This document shows positions 15,874 to 24,082 of a DNA stretch of 34,922 nt, one piece after another. A model generated the notes under the pieces. That model did not search any database and had not been told where the DNA came from. It saw only the letters and a list, made by a program, of their open reading frames with translations. Every line of letters starts with the position of its first letter. The stretch's first letter is position 1. The translations under genes and the position numbers were made by a program. This stretch comes from Bradyrhizobium sp. (GTDB lineage: Bacteria; Pseudomonadota; Alphaproteobacteria; Rhizobiales; Xanthobacteraceae): positions 1 to 34,922 of the forward strand of contig JAUXWH010000105.1 of NCBI GenBank assembly GCA_030681365.1. Reading direction: 5' to 3'.

Positions 15874-17460
15874 ATGAGGGCTGAAGGCATCGAGACGGTT
15901 CGGCGCATCCTGTGCGTTTTCCCGCGCTATACCTCTTCTTTCGGCACGTTCGAATACGCCTACCCGCTGACGGACGGCGTCCAGGCCTTCATGCCGCCGC
16001 AAGGGCTGCTGCTGATCGCGGCCTATCTCCCCGAACACTGGCCGGTCCGCTTCATCGACGAGAATATCCGTGCCGCCTCAAGGGAGGATTTCGAGTGGGC
16101 GGAAGCGGTGTTCGTCAGCGGCATGCACATCCAGCGCCAGCAGATGAACGATATCTGCCGCCGCGCGCATGCGTTCGATCTGGCGGTCGCGATCGGCGGT
16201 CCATCGGTCTCGGCCTGCCCGGAATATTATCCCTCATTCGACTATCTCCATGTGGGCGAGCTCGGCGACGCCACCAATGAGTTGCTGACGCGGCTGGCGC
16301 GCGATCCGTCGCGACCGGAACAGCAGGTGGTGCTGAAGACCGCCGATCGTATCGCCATGACCGACTTCCCGATCCCGGCCTATGAGCTTGCCGAGGTCAG
16401 AAAGTATTTTCTCGGCAGCATCCAGTATTCGAGCGGTTGCCCGTACCAGTGCGAATTCTGCGATATCCCGGGCCTCTACGGCCGCAATCCGCGTCTGAAA
16501 TCGCCGCAGCAAATCATCGCTGAACTCGACAAACTGCTCGAATGCGGGGTGACGGGATCGGTGTATTTCGTCGACGACAATTTCATCGGCAACCGCAAGG
16601 CGGCGCTCGATCTCCTGCCACATCTGGTCGAGTGGCAGAAGAAAACCGGCTACGTGATGCGGCTCGCCTGCGAGGCGACGCTCAACATCGCCAAGCGGCC
16701 AGAAATCCTCGAGAAGATGCGCGACGCCTTCTTCGTCACCGTATTCTGCGGCATCGAAACCCCCGATCCCGAAGCGCTGAAGGCGATGCAGAAGGACCAC
16801 AACATGATGGTCCCGATCCTGGAGGGCATTCACACCATCAACAGCTACGGGATGGAGGTCGTCTCCGGCATCATCATGGGGCTCGACACCGACAAGCCGG
16901 AGACGGCCGACGCCTTGCTGGCCTTCGTCGATCAATCCCGGATCCCGTTGTTGACCATCAATCTGCTGCAGGCGCTGCCGCAGACGCCGCTGTGGGATCG
17001 GCTGGAACGCGAAGGCCGTCTGATCCATGACGACGGCCGCGATTCCAATGTCGATTTCCGCTTGCCCTACGACCAGGTCGTCAGTTCGTGGCGCAAATGC
17101 ATGGAAGTCGCCTACCAGCCCGAAAAGCTCTATGCGCGCTATCAGTACCAGTGCGATTACACCTATGCCAACCGGATCAAGGTGCCGGTCACGCCGGAGC
17201 AGAAAAGCTGGTCCAATATCAGGCGCGCCCTGATCATGCTGCGCAACATCTTCTGGAAGATCGGCGTGCTCGGCGACTACCGAAAGGTATTCTGGAAGTT
17301 TGCGCTGGGCAGGCTGCGCCACGGCGACATCGAGGGCCTGATCGCCTCGACCATGATCGGACACCATTTGATCATGTTCGCGCGCGATGCCTCGGTCGGT
17401 GAGCAGAACGCCTCGAACTATTCGATCCGGCTGCGCGAGGCTTCGGTCCCTGCCGAGTAA
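15874..17460 (+). CDS. hpnP: hopanoid C-2 methylase, cobalamin-binding radical SAM protein
   Basis: A 528-residue protein with an N-terminal B12-binding-like domain (about 10-150, beginning RRILCVFPRYTSSFGTFEYA) and a radical SAM domain with the cluster motif C189-x3-C193-x2-C196 in SSGCPYQCEFCDIPG. The opening, including VQAFMPPQGLLLIAAYLPEH, is what I recognise for HpnP; HpnR (C-3 methylase) and HpnJ differ there. HpnP methylates hopanoids at C-2 to give 2-methylhopanoids. The ATG at 15874 has AGGAA before it; the frame also allows TTG at 15871. It is 157 nt after eutB and 6 nt before eutC, so it is surely co-transcribed with eutC. HpnP of R. palustris is under EcfG control, but no GGAAC box is seen here. 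Confidence 0.9.
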   Translation: MRAEGIETVRRILCVFPRYTSSFGTFEYAYPLTDGVQAFMPPQGLLLIAAYLPEHWPVRFIDENIRAASREDFEWAEAVFVSGMHIQRQQMNDICRRAHAFDLAVAIGGPSVSACPEYYPSFDYLHVGELGDATNELLTRLARDPSRPEQQVVLKTADRIAMTDFPIPAYELAEVRKYFLGSIQYSSGCPYQCEFCDIPGLYGRNPRLKSPQQIIAELDKLLECGVTGSVYFVDDNFIGNRKAALDLLPHLVEWQKKTGYVMRLACEATLNIAKRPEILEKMRDAFFVTVFCGIETPDPEALKAMQKDHNMMVPILEGIHTINSYGMEVVSGIIMGLDTDKPETADALLAFVDQSRIPLLTINLLQALPQTPLWDRLEREGRLIHDDGRDSNVDFRLPYDQVVSSWRKCMEVAYQPEKLYARYQYQCDYTYANRIKVPVTPEQKSWSNIRRALIMLRNIFWKIGVLGDYRKVFWKFALGRLRHGDIEGLIASTMIGHHLIMFARDASVGEQNASNYSIRLREASVPAE

Positions 17461-17466
17461 CCCGCG

Positions 17467-18267
17467 ATGACTGTACCGGCGCCGCCGTCCCGTTCGCTGC
17501 GCGATTTGCGGGATCTGACCCCGGCGCGCGTCGGGCTCGGCCGCGCCGGTACCGGCCTGCCGACCCGGGCGTTGCTTGAATTCACGCTCGATCACGCGCG
17601 TGCCCGCGACGCGGTGCATGCCGCCCTCGATGTGCCCGGCTTGATCGCGGGCCTCGCCAGCCTCGGCCTCGAAGCGCCCGGAGTATCCAGCTGTACGCGC
17701 GACCGTCGGGAATATTTGAAACGTCCGGATCTCGGGCGAAAGCTCGATCAGGCGTCGCAGCAGCTGCTGGCGAGGCGCCATGGCGGTTCGTGCCGGCTTG
17801 CCCTCGTGGTCGGCGACGGCCTGTCGCCGGCGGCGGTCAACGCGCACGCCGTTGCGCTGGTCGGCAGCCTGATGCCGCGGCTCGCGGCGGAGCGCATCGA
17901 CATCGGCTGCGCCGTGCTGGCTTCCGGGGCGCGGGTCGCACTGGGCGATGAGATCGGCGCCATTGTCGGCGCGCGCATGGTTGTGGTGTTGATCGGCGAG
18001 CGGCCGGGCCTTTCGGCGCCGGACAGCCTCGGCGCCTACCTGACCTTTGCGCCGAGGCCTGGTGTCACCGATGCAGAGCGCAATTGCGTATCCAACATTC
18101 ACGGCGCGGGGCTCGGTTACGACGAAGCGGCCTTGCGGATTGCCTGGTTGATCCGCGAGGGCCTGGCCCGGGAAATCACCGGCATCGGGTTGAAGGATGA
18201 GAGCGGCGGTCCGACACATGAGCGCATCGAGAGCGATTCAGATCTGCATGACAAATCCGTGATTTGA
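17467..18267 (+). CDS. eutC: ethanolamine ammonia-lyase small subunit
   Basis: A 266-residue protein matching Eut[21 protein letters not shown] at the N-terminus, a central [20 protein letters not shown], and the C-terminal [19 protein letters not shown]. EutC closes the cobalamin site of the EutB6C6 enzyme. It begins 6 nt after the hpnP stop. Its separation from eutB by a lipid methylase gene is unusual compared with the normal eutBC order. Confidence 0.95.
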   Translation: MTVPAPPSRSLRDLRDLTPARVGLGRAGTGLPTRALLEFTLDHARARDAVHAALDVPGLIAGLASLGLEAPGVSSCTRDRREYLKRPDLGRKLDQASQQLLARRHGGSCRLALVVGDGLSPAAVNAHAVALVGSLMPRLAAERIDIGCAVLASGARVALGDEIGAIVGARMVVVLIGERPGLSAPDSLGAYLTFAPRPGVTDAERNCVSNIHGAGLGYDEAALRIAWLIREGLAREITGIGLKDESGGPTHERIESDSDLHDKSVI

Positions 18268-18280
18268 AGGTCATTATGGG

Positions 18281-18308
18281 CCCCAGGCGCGCGATTTGGC
18301 GCCGGGGG
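18281..18308 (+). terminator. possible terminator hairpin after eutC
   Basis: CCCCAGGCGC (18281-18290) pairs, with one mismatch, with GCGCCGGGGG (18299-18308) around an 8-base loop. No T-run follows, so it may only weaken read-through to the RND gene. Confidence 0.35.
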
Positions 18309-18450
18309 TGCGCTTGCGAGATACCGGATAGACCTGCTACACCTCTCGCGGCTTATTTATCGCATGATTTCAAGGGCTAGCGCCGATCAGACGTGGCCGA
18401 GTCAGTCTCCTTCGCTCGCGACGAATATGGGCTGGACAGATTGAGCCGAT

Positions 18451-20829
18451 GTGAGAACTGGACAGGGCATGCTGGAGAGAAAGACGGTCGGGGCTGATGC
18501 GAAGATGCCGGAAAAGCCGCCGGAAAAGCCGCCGGTAAGTATCGCATTCGGCCTGGAGCGCATGGGCCTGATCGCCATGCGCACGCCCATCCTGTCCTGC
18601 ATCATCCTGTTCGCGATGGTGATCGGCGCCGTGTTCGGCATCCAGCGCATCAAGATCGACGATTCGCTCAGCCAGTTGTTCCGTTCCGACTCCAAGGAAT
18701 ACCGGCAATACGAAGAGGTCACCAAGCGCTTCCCCTCCACCGAATTCGACGTGTTGGTCGTGGTCGAGGGCAAGACGCTGCTGCGCCGGGACAACCTGGA
18801 AAAGATCCGGGACCTGGTCACGGACCTGCAACTGGTCGACGGCACGCGCGGCCTGATCTCGCTGTTCTCGGCGCGTCAGGCGCCGGCGCCGGGCAAGCTG
18901 CCCGCGGCGCTGTTCCCGGCCGACCTGCCTGAGGGCGCCGACTACGACAAGTTCATCGAAACCGTCAAAACCAACGAGATCATCCGCGGCAAGCTCTTGT
19001 CCGAAGACGGCACGCTGGCGCTGATCGTGCTTTCGCTGGAGCCATCGATCGTCGGCAACAACGGCTTGAAAAAGACGATCGACGAAATCCGCAAGATCAT
19101 GGCCACGGATCTCGCCGATACCGGGCTCACCAGGGAGTTATCGGGCGTCCCGGTCATGCAGCTCGAGATCCGCAACGCGGTCGAGCGCGACGGCCTGATC
19201 TACAACGTCGCCGGTATCCTGGCGGGGTGCCTGATCGCGATCCTGTTCTTCCGCAAAGTGTCGTTCATGATCGTGGCGGCGTTCCCGCCGTTGCTCGCCA
19301 TCCTGCTGTCGCTCGGCATTCTCGGCTGGGCGGGATTCAGCCTCAACATGTTCCTTAACGTGATGACGCCGCTGATCATGGTCATCAGTTTCTCCGATTC
19401 GATGCAGCTAACATTCGCCGCGCGCGACCGGCTGCTGGCCGGTGAGGACCGTTTCTCCGCCTTCCGCAACGCCGTTCTGGTGGTCGGGCCGGCCTGCGTG
19501 CTGACCCATGCCACCGCCGGAATCTCCTTTCTGGCACTGCAGTTCTCGGATTCGGATTTGATCCGCACCTTCGGCGAAGCCGGCCTTGCAGCCACCATCA
19601 TCGCGTTGATCGCGGTGCTGTCGCTGGTTCCGGTGTTCGGCGTGCTGCTGGTCCGCAACGAGCAGGTCTTTGCCGCCAAGTTCCAGGCGGCCGATGTCGG
19701 CGTCAACGCGCTGCGCGCGTTCTGCTACTGGATCGCAGTGCGCATGGTCGGCCGGCCCGGACTGTTCAGCCTGATCGCGGTGGTGCTTGTCGGTGGTCTC
19801 GGCGTGATCTATGCCAATCTCGAACCACGCTATCGGCTGGCCGATCAGGTCCCTGACAAACAGCAGGCCGTCGCGGCCAGCGGACGGCTCGACGCCAAGC
19901 TGACCGGCGCCAACCCGATCGACATCCTGATTGAATTCCCCAAGGGCGCGTCACTGTATGCGCCCGAGACCCTGCAAGTCATTGCCGACGTTCATTCGAT
20001 GGTCGAAGCCCAGGCCGGCGTCGGCAACGTCTGGTCGCTCGAGACGTTGCGGCGCTGGCTCGCCGAGAAGGCCGGCAGTTCCGACGTTGCGACCTTGAAA
20101 GAGTATGTCAGCGTGATTCCGGAGCATCTGGTCCGGCGCTTCATCTCGGCCAATCAGGATGCGGTGCTGGTGTCGGGCAGGGTGCCGGACCTCGATTCGA
20201 GTGCGATCCTGCCGGTGGTCGACAAGCTCGACGCCGCCCTGAACACGGTCCGCCAGAAGCATCCGGGCTATGAGATTGCCGTCACCGGCCTGTCGGCGAT
20301 CGCGGCGCGCAACAGCGCCAACATGATCGAGAAGCTCAACCACGGACTGACCATTGAATTCGCCCTCGTTGCCATCTTCATCGGGCTGGCGTTCCGCTCC
20401 TGGGTCGTGATGTTCGCCTGCATCCTGCCCGGCATCTTTCCGGTGGTGCTTTCCGGCACGGTGCTGTGGGCGCTGGGAGAGGGGCTGCAATTCGCCAGCG
20501 TGGTCGCGCTGACGGTGTCGTTCGGCCTCGGTCTCAGTGCGACGATTCACTTCCTCAACCGGTTGCGGCTGGAAACTACGCCGGGCGTCGATGCGGCGCT
20601 GGCGGTCGAGCGCGCGACCGTGCTGGTCGGGCCGGCGCTGATCCTGACCACGCTGGTGCTGGCGTGCGGTCTCGGCGTGACGGTGTTTTCCGACCTGCCG
20701 TCGCTGCGCCTGTTCGGCTGGCTCAGTGCCTTCGCAATGGTCGCGGCGCTGGTCGCGGATCTCTTCATCCTGCGGCCGACGGCGATGTGGCTGATCAGTA
20801 TGTCGCACCGGATTCGCGGAACCCGATAA
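18451..20829 (+). CDS. RND superfamily (MMPL-type) exporter related to HpnN
   Basis: A 792-residue inner-membrane protein with the RND layout. One helix lies near residues 48-68, followed by a periplasmic domain beginning with DDSLSQLFRSDSKEYRQYEE. A block of helices (about 250-420) contains PLIMVISFSDSMQLTFAARD, then come a second periplasmic domain (about 455-640) and a last block of helices to the C-terminus. It resembles HpnN-type transporters and is a diverged paralogue of the HpnN at 30.8-33.3 kb. Its position after eutB-hpnP-eutC suggests lipid transport, but the substrate is inferred. The start is uncertain: GTG 18451, ATG 18469 and ATG 18502 are possible and none has a good ribosome site. 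The N-terminus has a short KPPE tandem repeat. Confidence 0.88.
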   Translation: MRTGQGMLERKTVGADAKMPEKPPEKPPVSIAFGLERMGLIAMRTPILSCIILFAMVIGAVFGIQRIKIDDSLSQLFRSDSKEYRQYEEVTKRFPSTEFDVLVVVEGKTLLRRDNLEKIRDLVTDLQLVDGTRGLISLFSARQAPAPGKLPAALFPADLPEGADYDKFIETVKTNEIIRGKLLSEDGTLALIVLSLEPSIVGNNGLKKTIDEIRKIMATDLADTGLTRELSGVPVMQLEIRNAVERDGLIYNVAGILAGCLIAILFFRKVSFMIVAAFPPLLAILLSLGILGWAGFSLNMFLNVMTPLIMVISFSDSMQLTFAARDRLLAGEDRFSAFRNAVLVVGPACVLTHATAGISFLALQFSDSDLIRTFGEAGLAATIIALIAVLSLVPVFGVLLVRNEQVFAAKFQAADVGVNALRAFCYWIAVRMVGRPGLFSLIAVVLVGGLGVIYANLEPRYRLADQVPDKQQAVAASGRLDAKLTGANPIDILIEFPKGASLYAPETLQVIADVHSMVEAQAGVGNVWSLETLRRWLAEKAGSSDVATLKEYVSVIPEHLVRRFISANQDAVLVSGRVPDLDSSAILPVVDKLDAALNTVRQKHPGYEIAVTGLSAIAARNSANMIEKLNHGLTIEFALVAIFIGLAFRSWVVMFACILPGIFPVVLSGTVLWALGEGLQFASVVALTVSFGLGLSATIHFLNRLRLETTPGVDAALAVERATVLVGPALILTTLVLACGLGVTVFSDLPSLRLFGWLSAFAMVAALVADLFILRPTAMWLISMSHRIRGTR

Positions 20830-20864
20830 CGGTTTCAAGCAAGAAAAGATCAAGGCAAGAAAAG

Positions 20865-20898
20865 ATAGAGCCCGGTTCTGACCAGAACCGGGCTCTAT
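20865..20898. terminator. bidirectional terminator between convergent genes
   Basis: A perfect 15-bp stem (20865-20879 with 20884-20898) closes a GACC loop. On the plus strand TGTTTT follows shortly after; on the minus strand a T-rich CTTTTCTT follows. It lies between the RND gene and the minus-strand secreted protein. Confidence 0.85.
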
Positions 20899-20931
20899 GG
20901 TGTTTTCGAACGAATCCGGATGGTGCGGCCG

Positions 20932-21450
20932 TCAGCCGCCCTTCGACATCGTGATGTTGACGCCCCTGATCTCGCCCTTGGAACTGATCTGCACCGTCTG
21001 CTTGTTGCCGCGAGTCTTCAAGTTCACGGTGGCGGCAAATCCTGCGGCCTCGACGAACACCTCGATCTCGCCACCACCCGCGGTACCCTGCAGATGGCCG
21101 AACAGGTTGCGACTTGCTTCGCTCCAGTTGCCGGAAATGCGGTCACCCTGGCTGGTCACGTCGGTGCTCAATTCGAATTTGTAACTGTCGCTGGCGCAAC
21201 GGAGGGTTTGCTTCAGACCCATTCCGCTGCCGTTGACGTTGTAGCTGGCCCTGCATCGGATGCGCTCGATCGTTCCATCGGATAGCGCAACGGTGCCGTT
21301 GCCGGACCACGATCCGCTGAACCCGGTAAATGGCCCCGATTGGGCGTGGCCTGCTGACACCGACAGCATGAGGGCGGCGCCGATACCGGCAGCCTTGATC
21401 GCCTGTCCAAACAAGTCGGAACCAAACAAATTCATCGTGAATTTTCCCAT
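20932..21450 (-). CDS. secreted protein of unknown function
   Basis: I do not recognise this 172-residue protein. A signal peptide is clear, ending near SAGHAQ at about residue 37 (from the 21450 start) or 32 (from ATG 21435, which has a GGGA upstream and is a good alternative). The mature part is about 135 residues of short beta-strand-like segments rich in Gly, Ser and Thr: FTGFSGSWSGNGTVALSDG, then RCRASYNVNGSGMGLKQTLR, then GDRISGNWSEASRNLFGHLQ. The pattern 'G.W.G.G...L.DG...R..C...Y' resembles lipocalin-like or other small beta-barrel proteins and could bind a lipid. Two Cys (in RCRAS and RCASD) may pair. It is encoded between an HpnN-like exporter and the hopanoid genes, on the opposite strand. 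Confidence 0.8.
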   Translation of the reverse strand: MGKFTMNLFGSDLFGQAIKAAGIGAALMLSVSAGHAQSGPFTGFSGSWSGNGTVALSDGTIERIRCRASYNVNGSGMGLKQTLRCASDSYKFELSTDVTSQGDRISGNWSEASRNLFGHLQGTAGGGEIEVFVEAAGFAATVNLKTRGNKQTVQISSKGEIRGVNITMSKGG

Positions 21451-21942
21451 CTAAAGTGACGTTCTGTTACCAGAATCGTCGCGCCGCATCGAAGATTTAG
21501 TGTCGCCGCAGTGTGTTAGGTTCAAATGACGGGCTGGCTGCTTCCCGCCATAGCGGCGGTTGCCCGTCACCGCCGGACCAGCCGCCGGGAAAATACACAA
21601 GCCCGCTAACACTGGCGAACCGCATTTTTCCGACTCGGCGAAATCAAAAAGCTGATGATATCGCCAAGATTAGCATTACTCCATGTAGTTATTCGACGGG
21701 GTCTCCTGCAACAGTCGATGGCGAAAAACATCTGCCAATAAATAAGGCATGAATATCAAGTGGTTACGCCTGCGCCTTGGTTCCATTAAGGCGGCCGCAA
21801 TTCCGAACCGGCCGCCGCAAATTTGGCCGCAATTACCAGTGCTTCTGCCGCTTGATGCTGCGGTTCGCTACGCCTGCCAACCGTTCTTTCCGGACCCTGT
21901 ACCAGTCGGGATCGGAATTTTCCATTTCCAGAATGAAGGAAG
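21451..21942. other. long intergenic region upstream of the Cys-rich protein
   Basis: About 490 bases, the longest gene-free stretch here, with lower GC than its surroundings around 21600-21760. Short open frames in it have no ribosome sites or recognisable content. It contains a hairpin GGCGGCC/GGCCGCC (21790-21816) and three copies of GCCGCAA (21794, 21814, 21826). It must carry the divergent promoters of the two flanking secreted-protein genes; I cannot place them. Confidence 0.4.
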
Positions 21943-22173
21943 ATGATGCCTAAATTTCTCTTTGCACTCGCACTCCTGTCGGTCTCGATTCCGGCCAGCG
22001 CCGTTGCCCGCAGCGGCACGCCGCAAGAGCAGGCGGCCTGTTCGCGCGACGTTCAGCGGTTCTGCCGTCCCGTCATCGATCAGGGCGACTTCACCATTCT
22101 GGCCTGCCTGCAGCAGCACCGTGCCAAACTGTCCAAGGCCTGCGATCAGGTGCTGAAGAACAACGGTCAATAA
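21943..22173 (+). CDS. small secreted cysteine-rich-repeat protein
   Basis: A 76-residue protein beginning with two ATG codons (21943, 21946) after GAAGGA. A signal peptide ends near ASAVA (about residue 21). The mature part contains ACSRDVQRFCRPVIDQGDFTI (in two parts: ACSRDVQRFC and RPVIDQGDFT) followed by LACLQQHRAKLSKACDQVL. The four Cys spacing and the 'CL..h...LS..C' ending match the Cys-rich repeat seen in GLG1-like proteins, here as a single unit. Two disulphides in the periplasm are expected. Function unknown. It lies 194 nt upstream of hpnC on the same strand and may share its transcript. Confidence 0.82.
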   Translation: MMPKFLFALALLSVSIPASAVARSGTPQEQAACSRDVQRFCRPVIDQGDFTILACLQQHRAKLSKACDQVLKNNGQ

Positions 22174-22367
22174 GGCCGCCCGCGACCACGCCCATCGCCG
22201 CCGCCCGCGGGGTCCCGTTTGGATGCGGTCGGAATTTGCGAGAAATCGCAGATGGCATTGGTTTTGGCATCGTATTCCCCTATATGGGGTCGCGATCGAT
22301 ACGCATGAGCCGGCCGCCGCCGGCGCGTGCGTCGTAACCATGCCCAGATGAATGTAGCCAGTTCCTG

Positions 22368-23246
22368 ATGACCAGCGCGAGCGAACTGCGATCCGGCAAG
22401 ACTCACCGCGACGAGAACTTTCCGGTGGCGTCATGGATCATTCACCCGCAGCACCGGGCGCTGATCCTTGCGTTCTACAATTTCGTGCGAACCGCCGACG
22501 ACATTGCCGATCATGCGACGCTGGCTGCGCCGGAGAAACTTCGGCTTCTCGATCTGCTCGAAGCCGAATTGCTCGGCAAGGGCGATACCCAGCCGGAGGC
22601 CGTCAATCTGCGCCGCGCGCTTGCGGAGCGTTCGATGCCGCCGCGCCACGCGCTCGATGTTCTGATCGCCTTCCGGATGGACGTGACCAAGCTTCGCTAT
22701 GAAAACTGGGATGAAGTGATTCACTATTGCCGGTATTCGGCGATGCCGGTCGGGCGCTTCATGCTCGACGTCCATGGCGAGAGCGCCTCGACCTGGGTGG
22801 CCTCGGACGCGCTCTGTGCAGGGCTACAGATCAACAACCACCTGCAGGACTGCGGCAAGGATTTTCGCGATCTCAACCGGGTCTATCTGCCGCGCGATGA
22901 GCTCGCCGCTGCCGGCGCTTCCGTCGAGGAGCTTGGACAGGCGCGGTCATCGCCGGCGCTGCTGCAATGCCTGCATGCGCTGGCGGTTCGGACCGAGGCG
23001 CTGCTCGACGAAAGCAAATCGCTCAGCGCCGAAATCAGGGATATCAGGCTCGGATGCGAAGTTTCCGTGATCCAGGCTTTCGCCGACAAGATCGTCGGCT
23101 TGCTGAAAGTGCGCGATCCCCTTAGCCAGAGGGTGCATCTCGGCGCGCTCGAACTGCTTGGCTATAGCTTCGGAGGGATCGCCAGCGAGATAGCTCGCCG
23201 CGCGGTGGGACGGCGGCCCGTGTCCAAACCGGCGGCCGGCGCATGA
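22368..23246 (+). CDS. hpnC: hydroxysqualene synthase HpnC
   Basis: A 292-residue member of the squalene/phytoene synthase family. Both Asp-rich motifs that bind diphosphate through Mg2+ are present: DDIAD at 44-48 (RTADDIADH) and DCGKD at 161-165. The opening, DENFPVASWIIHPQHRALIL, is typical of HpnC rather than HpnD. HpnC converts presqualene diphosphate to hydroxysqualene, the second of three steps from farnesyl diphosphate to squalene. It is the first gene of the hpnC-D-E-shc-G operon. The ATG at 22368 has a weak ribosome site. The stop overlaps hpnD by ATGA. Confidence 0.96.
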   Translation: MTSASELRSGKTHRDENFPVASWIIHPQHRALILAFYNFVRTADDIADHATLAAPEKLRLLDLLEAELLGKGDTQPEAVNLRRALAERSMPPRHALDVLIAFRMDVTKLRYENWDEVIHYCRYSAMPVGRFMLDVHGESASTWVASDALCAGLQINNHLQDCGKDFRDLNRVYLPRDELAAAGASVEELGQARSSPALLQCLHALAVRTEALLDESKSLSAEIRDIRLGCEVSVIQAFADKIVGLLKVRDPLSQRVHLGALELLGYSFGGIASEIARRAVGRRPVSKPAAGA

Positions 23247-24082
23247 CATCAGAGACCGCGGCAGCCAATGCGAGTGACGGGACATCCGCGTCCGGCAGTT
23301 CGTTCTACGCGGCGATGCGCATTCTGCCGCACGCGCAGCGCGAGGCGATGTTCCAGATCTATGATTTCTGCCGGCAGGTCGACGACATCGCGGATTCCGA
23401 TGGTCCGCGCGATGCGCGGCTGGCCGCACTGCAGCAGTGGCGCGACGATATCGATGCGCTGTATCAGGGCCGGCCACCGGCGCGATTGCGCGACTATGCG
23501 GCGTCGGTTCAGCAATTTGACCTCAGGCGCGAGGATTTCCTGGCCATCGTCGATGGCATGGAGATGGACGTGCCGCAGGACATCAGGGCGCCGGATCTCG
23601 CGACGCTCGATTTGTACTGCGATCGCGTCGCCAGCGCGGTCGGGCGGCTGTCGGTGCGGGTGTTCGGCCTTGCAGAGGCCGACGGCATTCAGCTTGCGCA
23701 TCATCTCGGCCGCGCGCTGCAATTGACCAATATCCTGCGCGATATCGATGAAGACGCCGGCATTGGCCGGCTCTATCTGCCGCTCGAGGGATTGCTGCAC
23801 GCCGGCATCACGTCGACCGATCCGGCCAAGGTCACGGTCGATCCGGCGCTGCCGAAAGTATGCGTGTCGCTGGTGGCGCGCGCGCGCATGCATTTCGCGA
23901 AAGCCGACGAGATCATGCGCCGCAATCCGCGGCGGGTGGTGCGAGCGCCTCGGATCATGTCGAAATATTATGGCGCGATTCTGGAACTGCTCGTTGCCAG
24001 AGGGTTCGCCGCGCCGCGCGCACCGGTCCGCCTCAACAAGATGGCCCGCATCCTTATCCTCCTTCGTTACGCGTTCATCTGA
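23243..24082 (+). CDS. hpnD: presqualene diphosphate synthase HpnD
   Basis: A 279-residue squalene/phytoene synthase family enzyme. The first Asp motif DDIAD is at 47-51 (CRQVDDIADSDGP) and the second at 167-171 (LRDIDED), followed by GRLYLP. HpnD condenses two farnesyl diphosphates to presqualene diphosphate. The first 15-18 residues are Ala/Ser-rich and probably disordered; SSFYAAMRILP is where homology should begin. The start overlaps hpnC by 4 nt and the stop overlaps the hpnE start by one base (TGATG). Confidence 0.96.
   Translation: MTSETAAANASDGTSASGSSFYAAMRILPHAQREAMFQIYDFCRQVDDIADSDGPRDARLAALQQWRDDIDALYQGRPPARLRDYAASVQQFDLRREDFLAIVDGMEMDVPQDIRAPDLATLDLYCDRVASAVGRLSVRVFGLAEADGIQLAHHLGRALQLTNILRDIDEDAGIGRLYLPLEGLLHAGITSTDPAKVTVDPALPKVCVSLVARARMHFAKADEIMRRNPRRVVRAPRIMSKYYGAILELLVARGFAAPRAPVRLNKMARILILLRYAFI

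Noticed and set aside
16234..18219. A 661-codon minus-strand open frame opposite hpnP and eutC
   Set aside because: Shadow frame; the radical SAM cysteine motif and the EutC segments on the plus strand explain the sequence.
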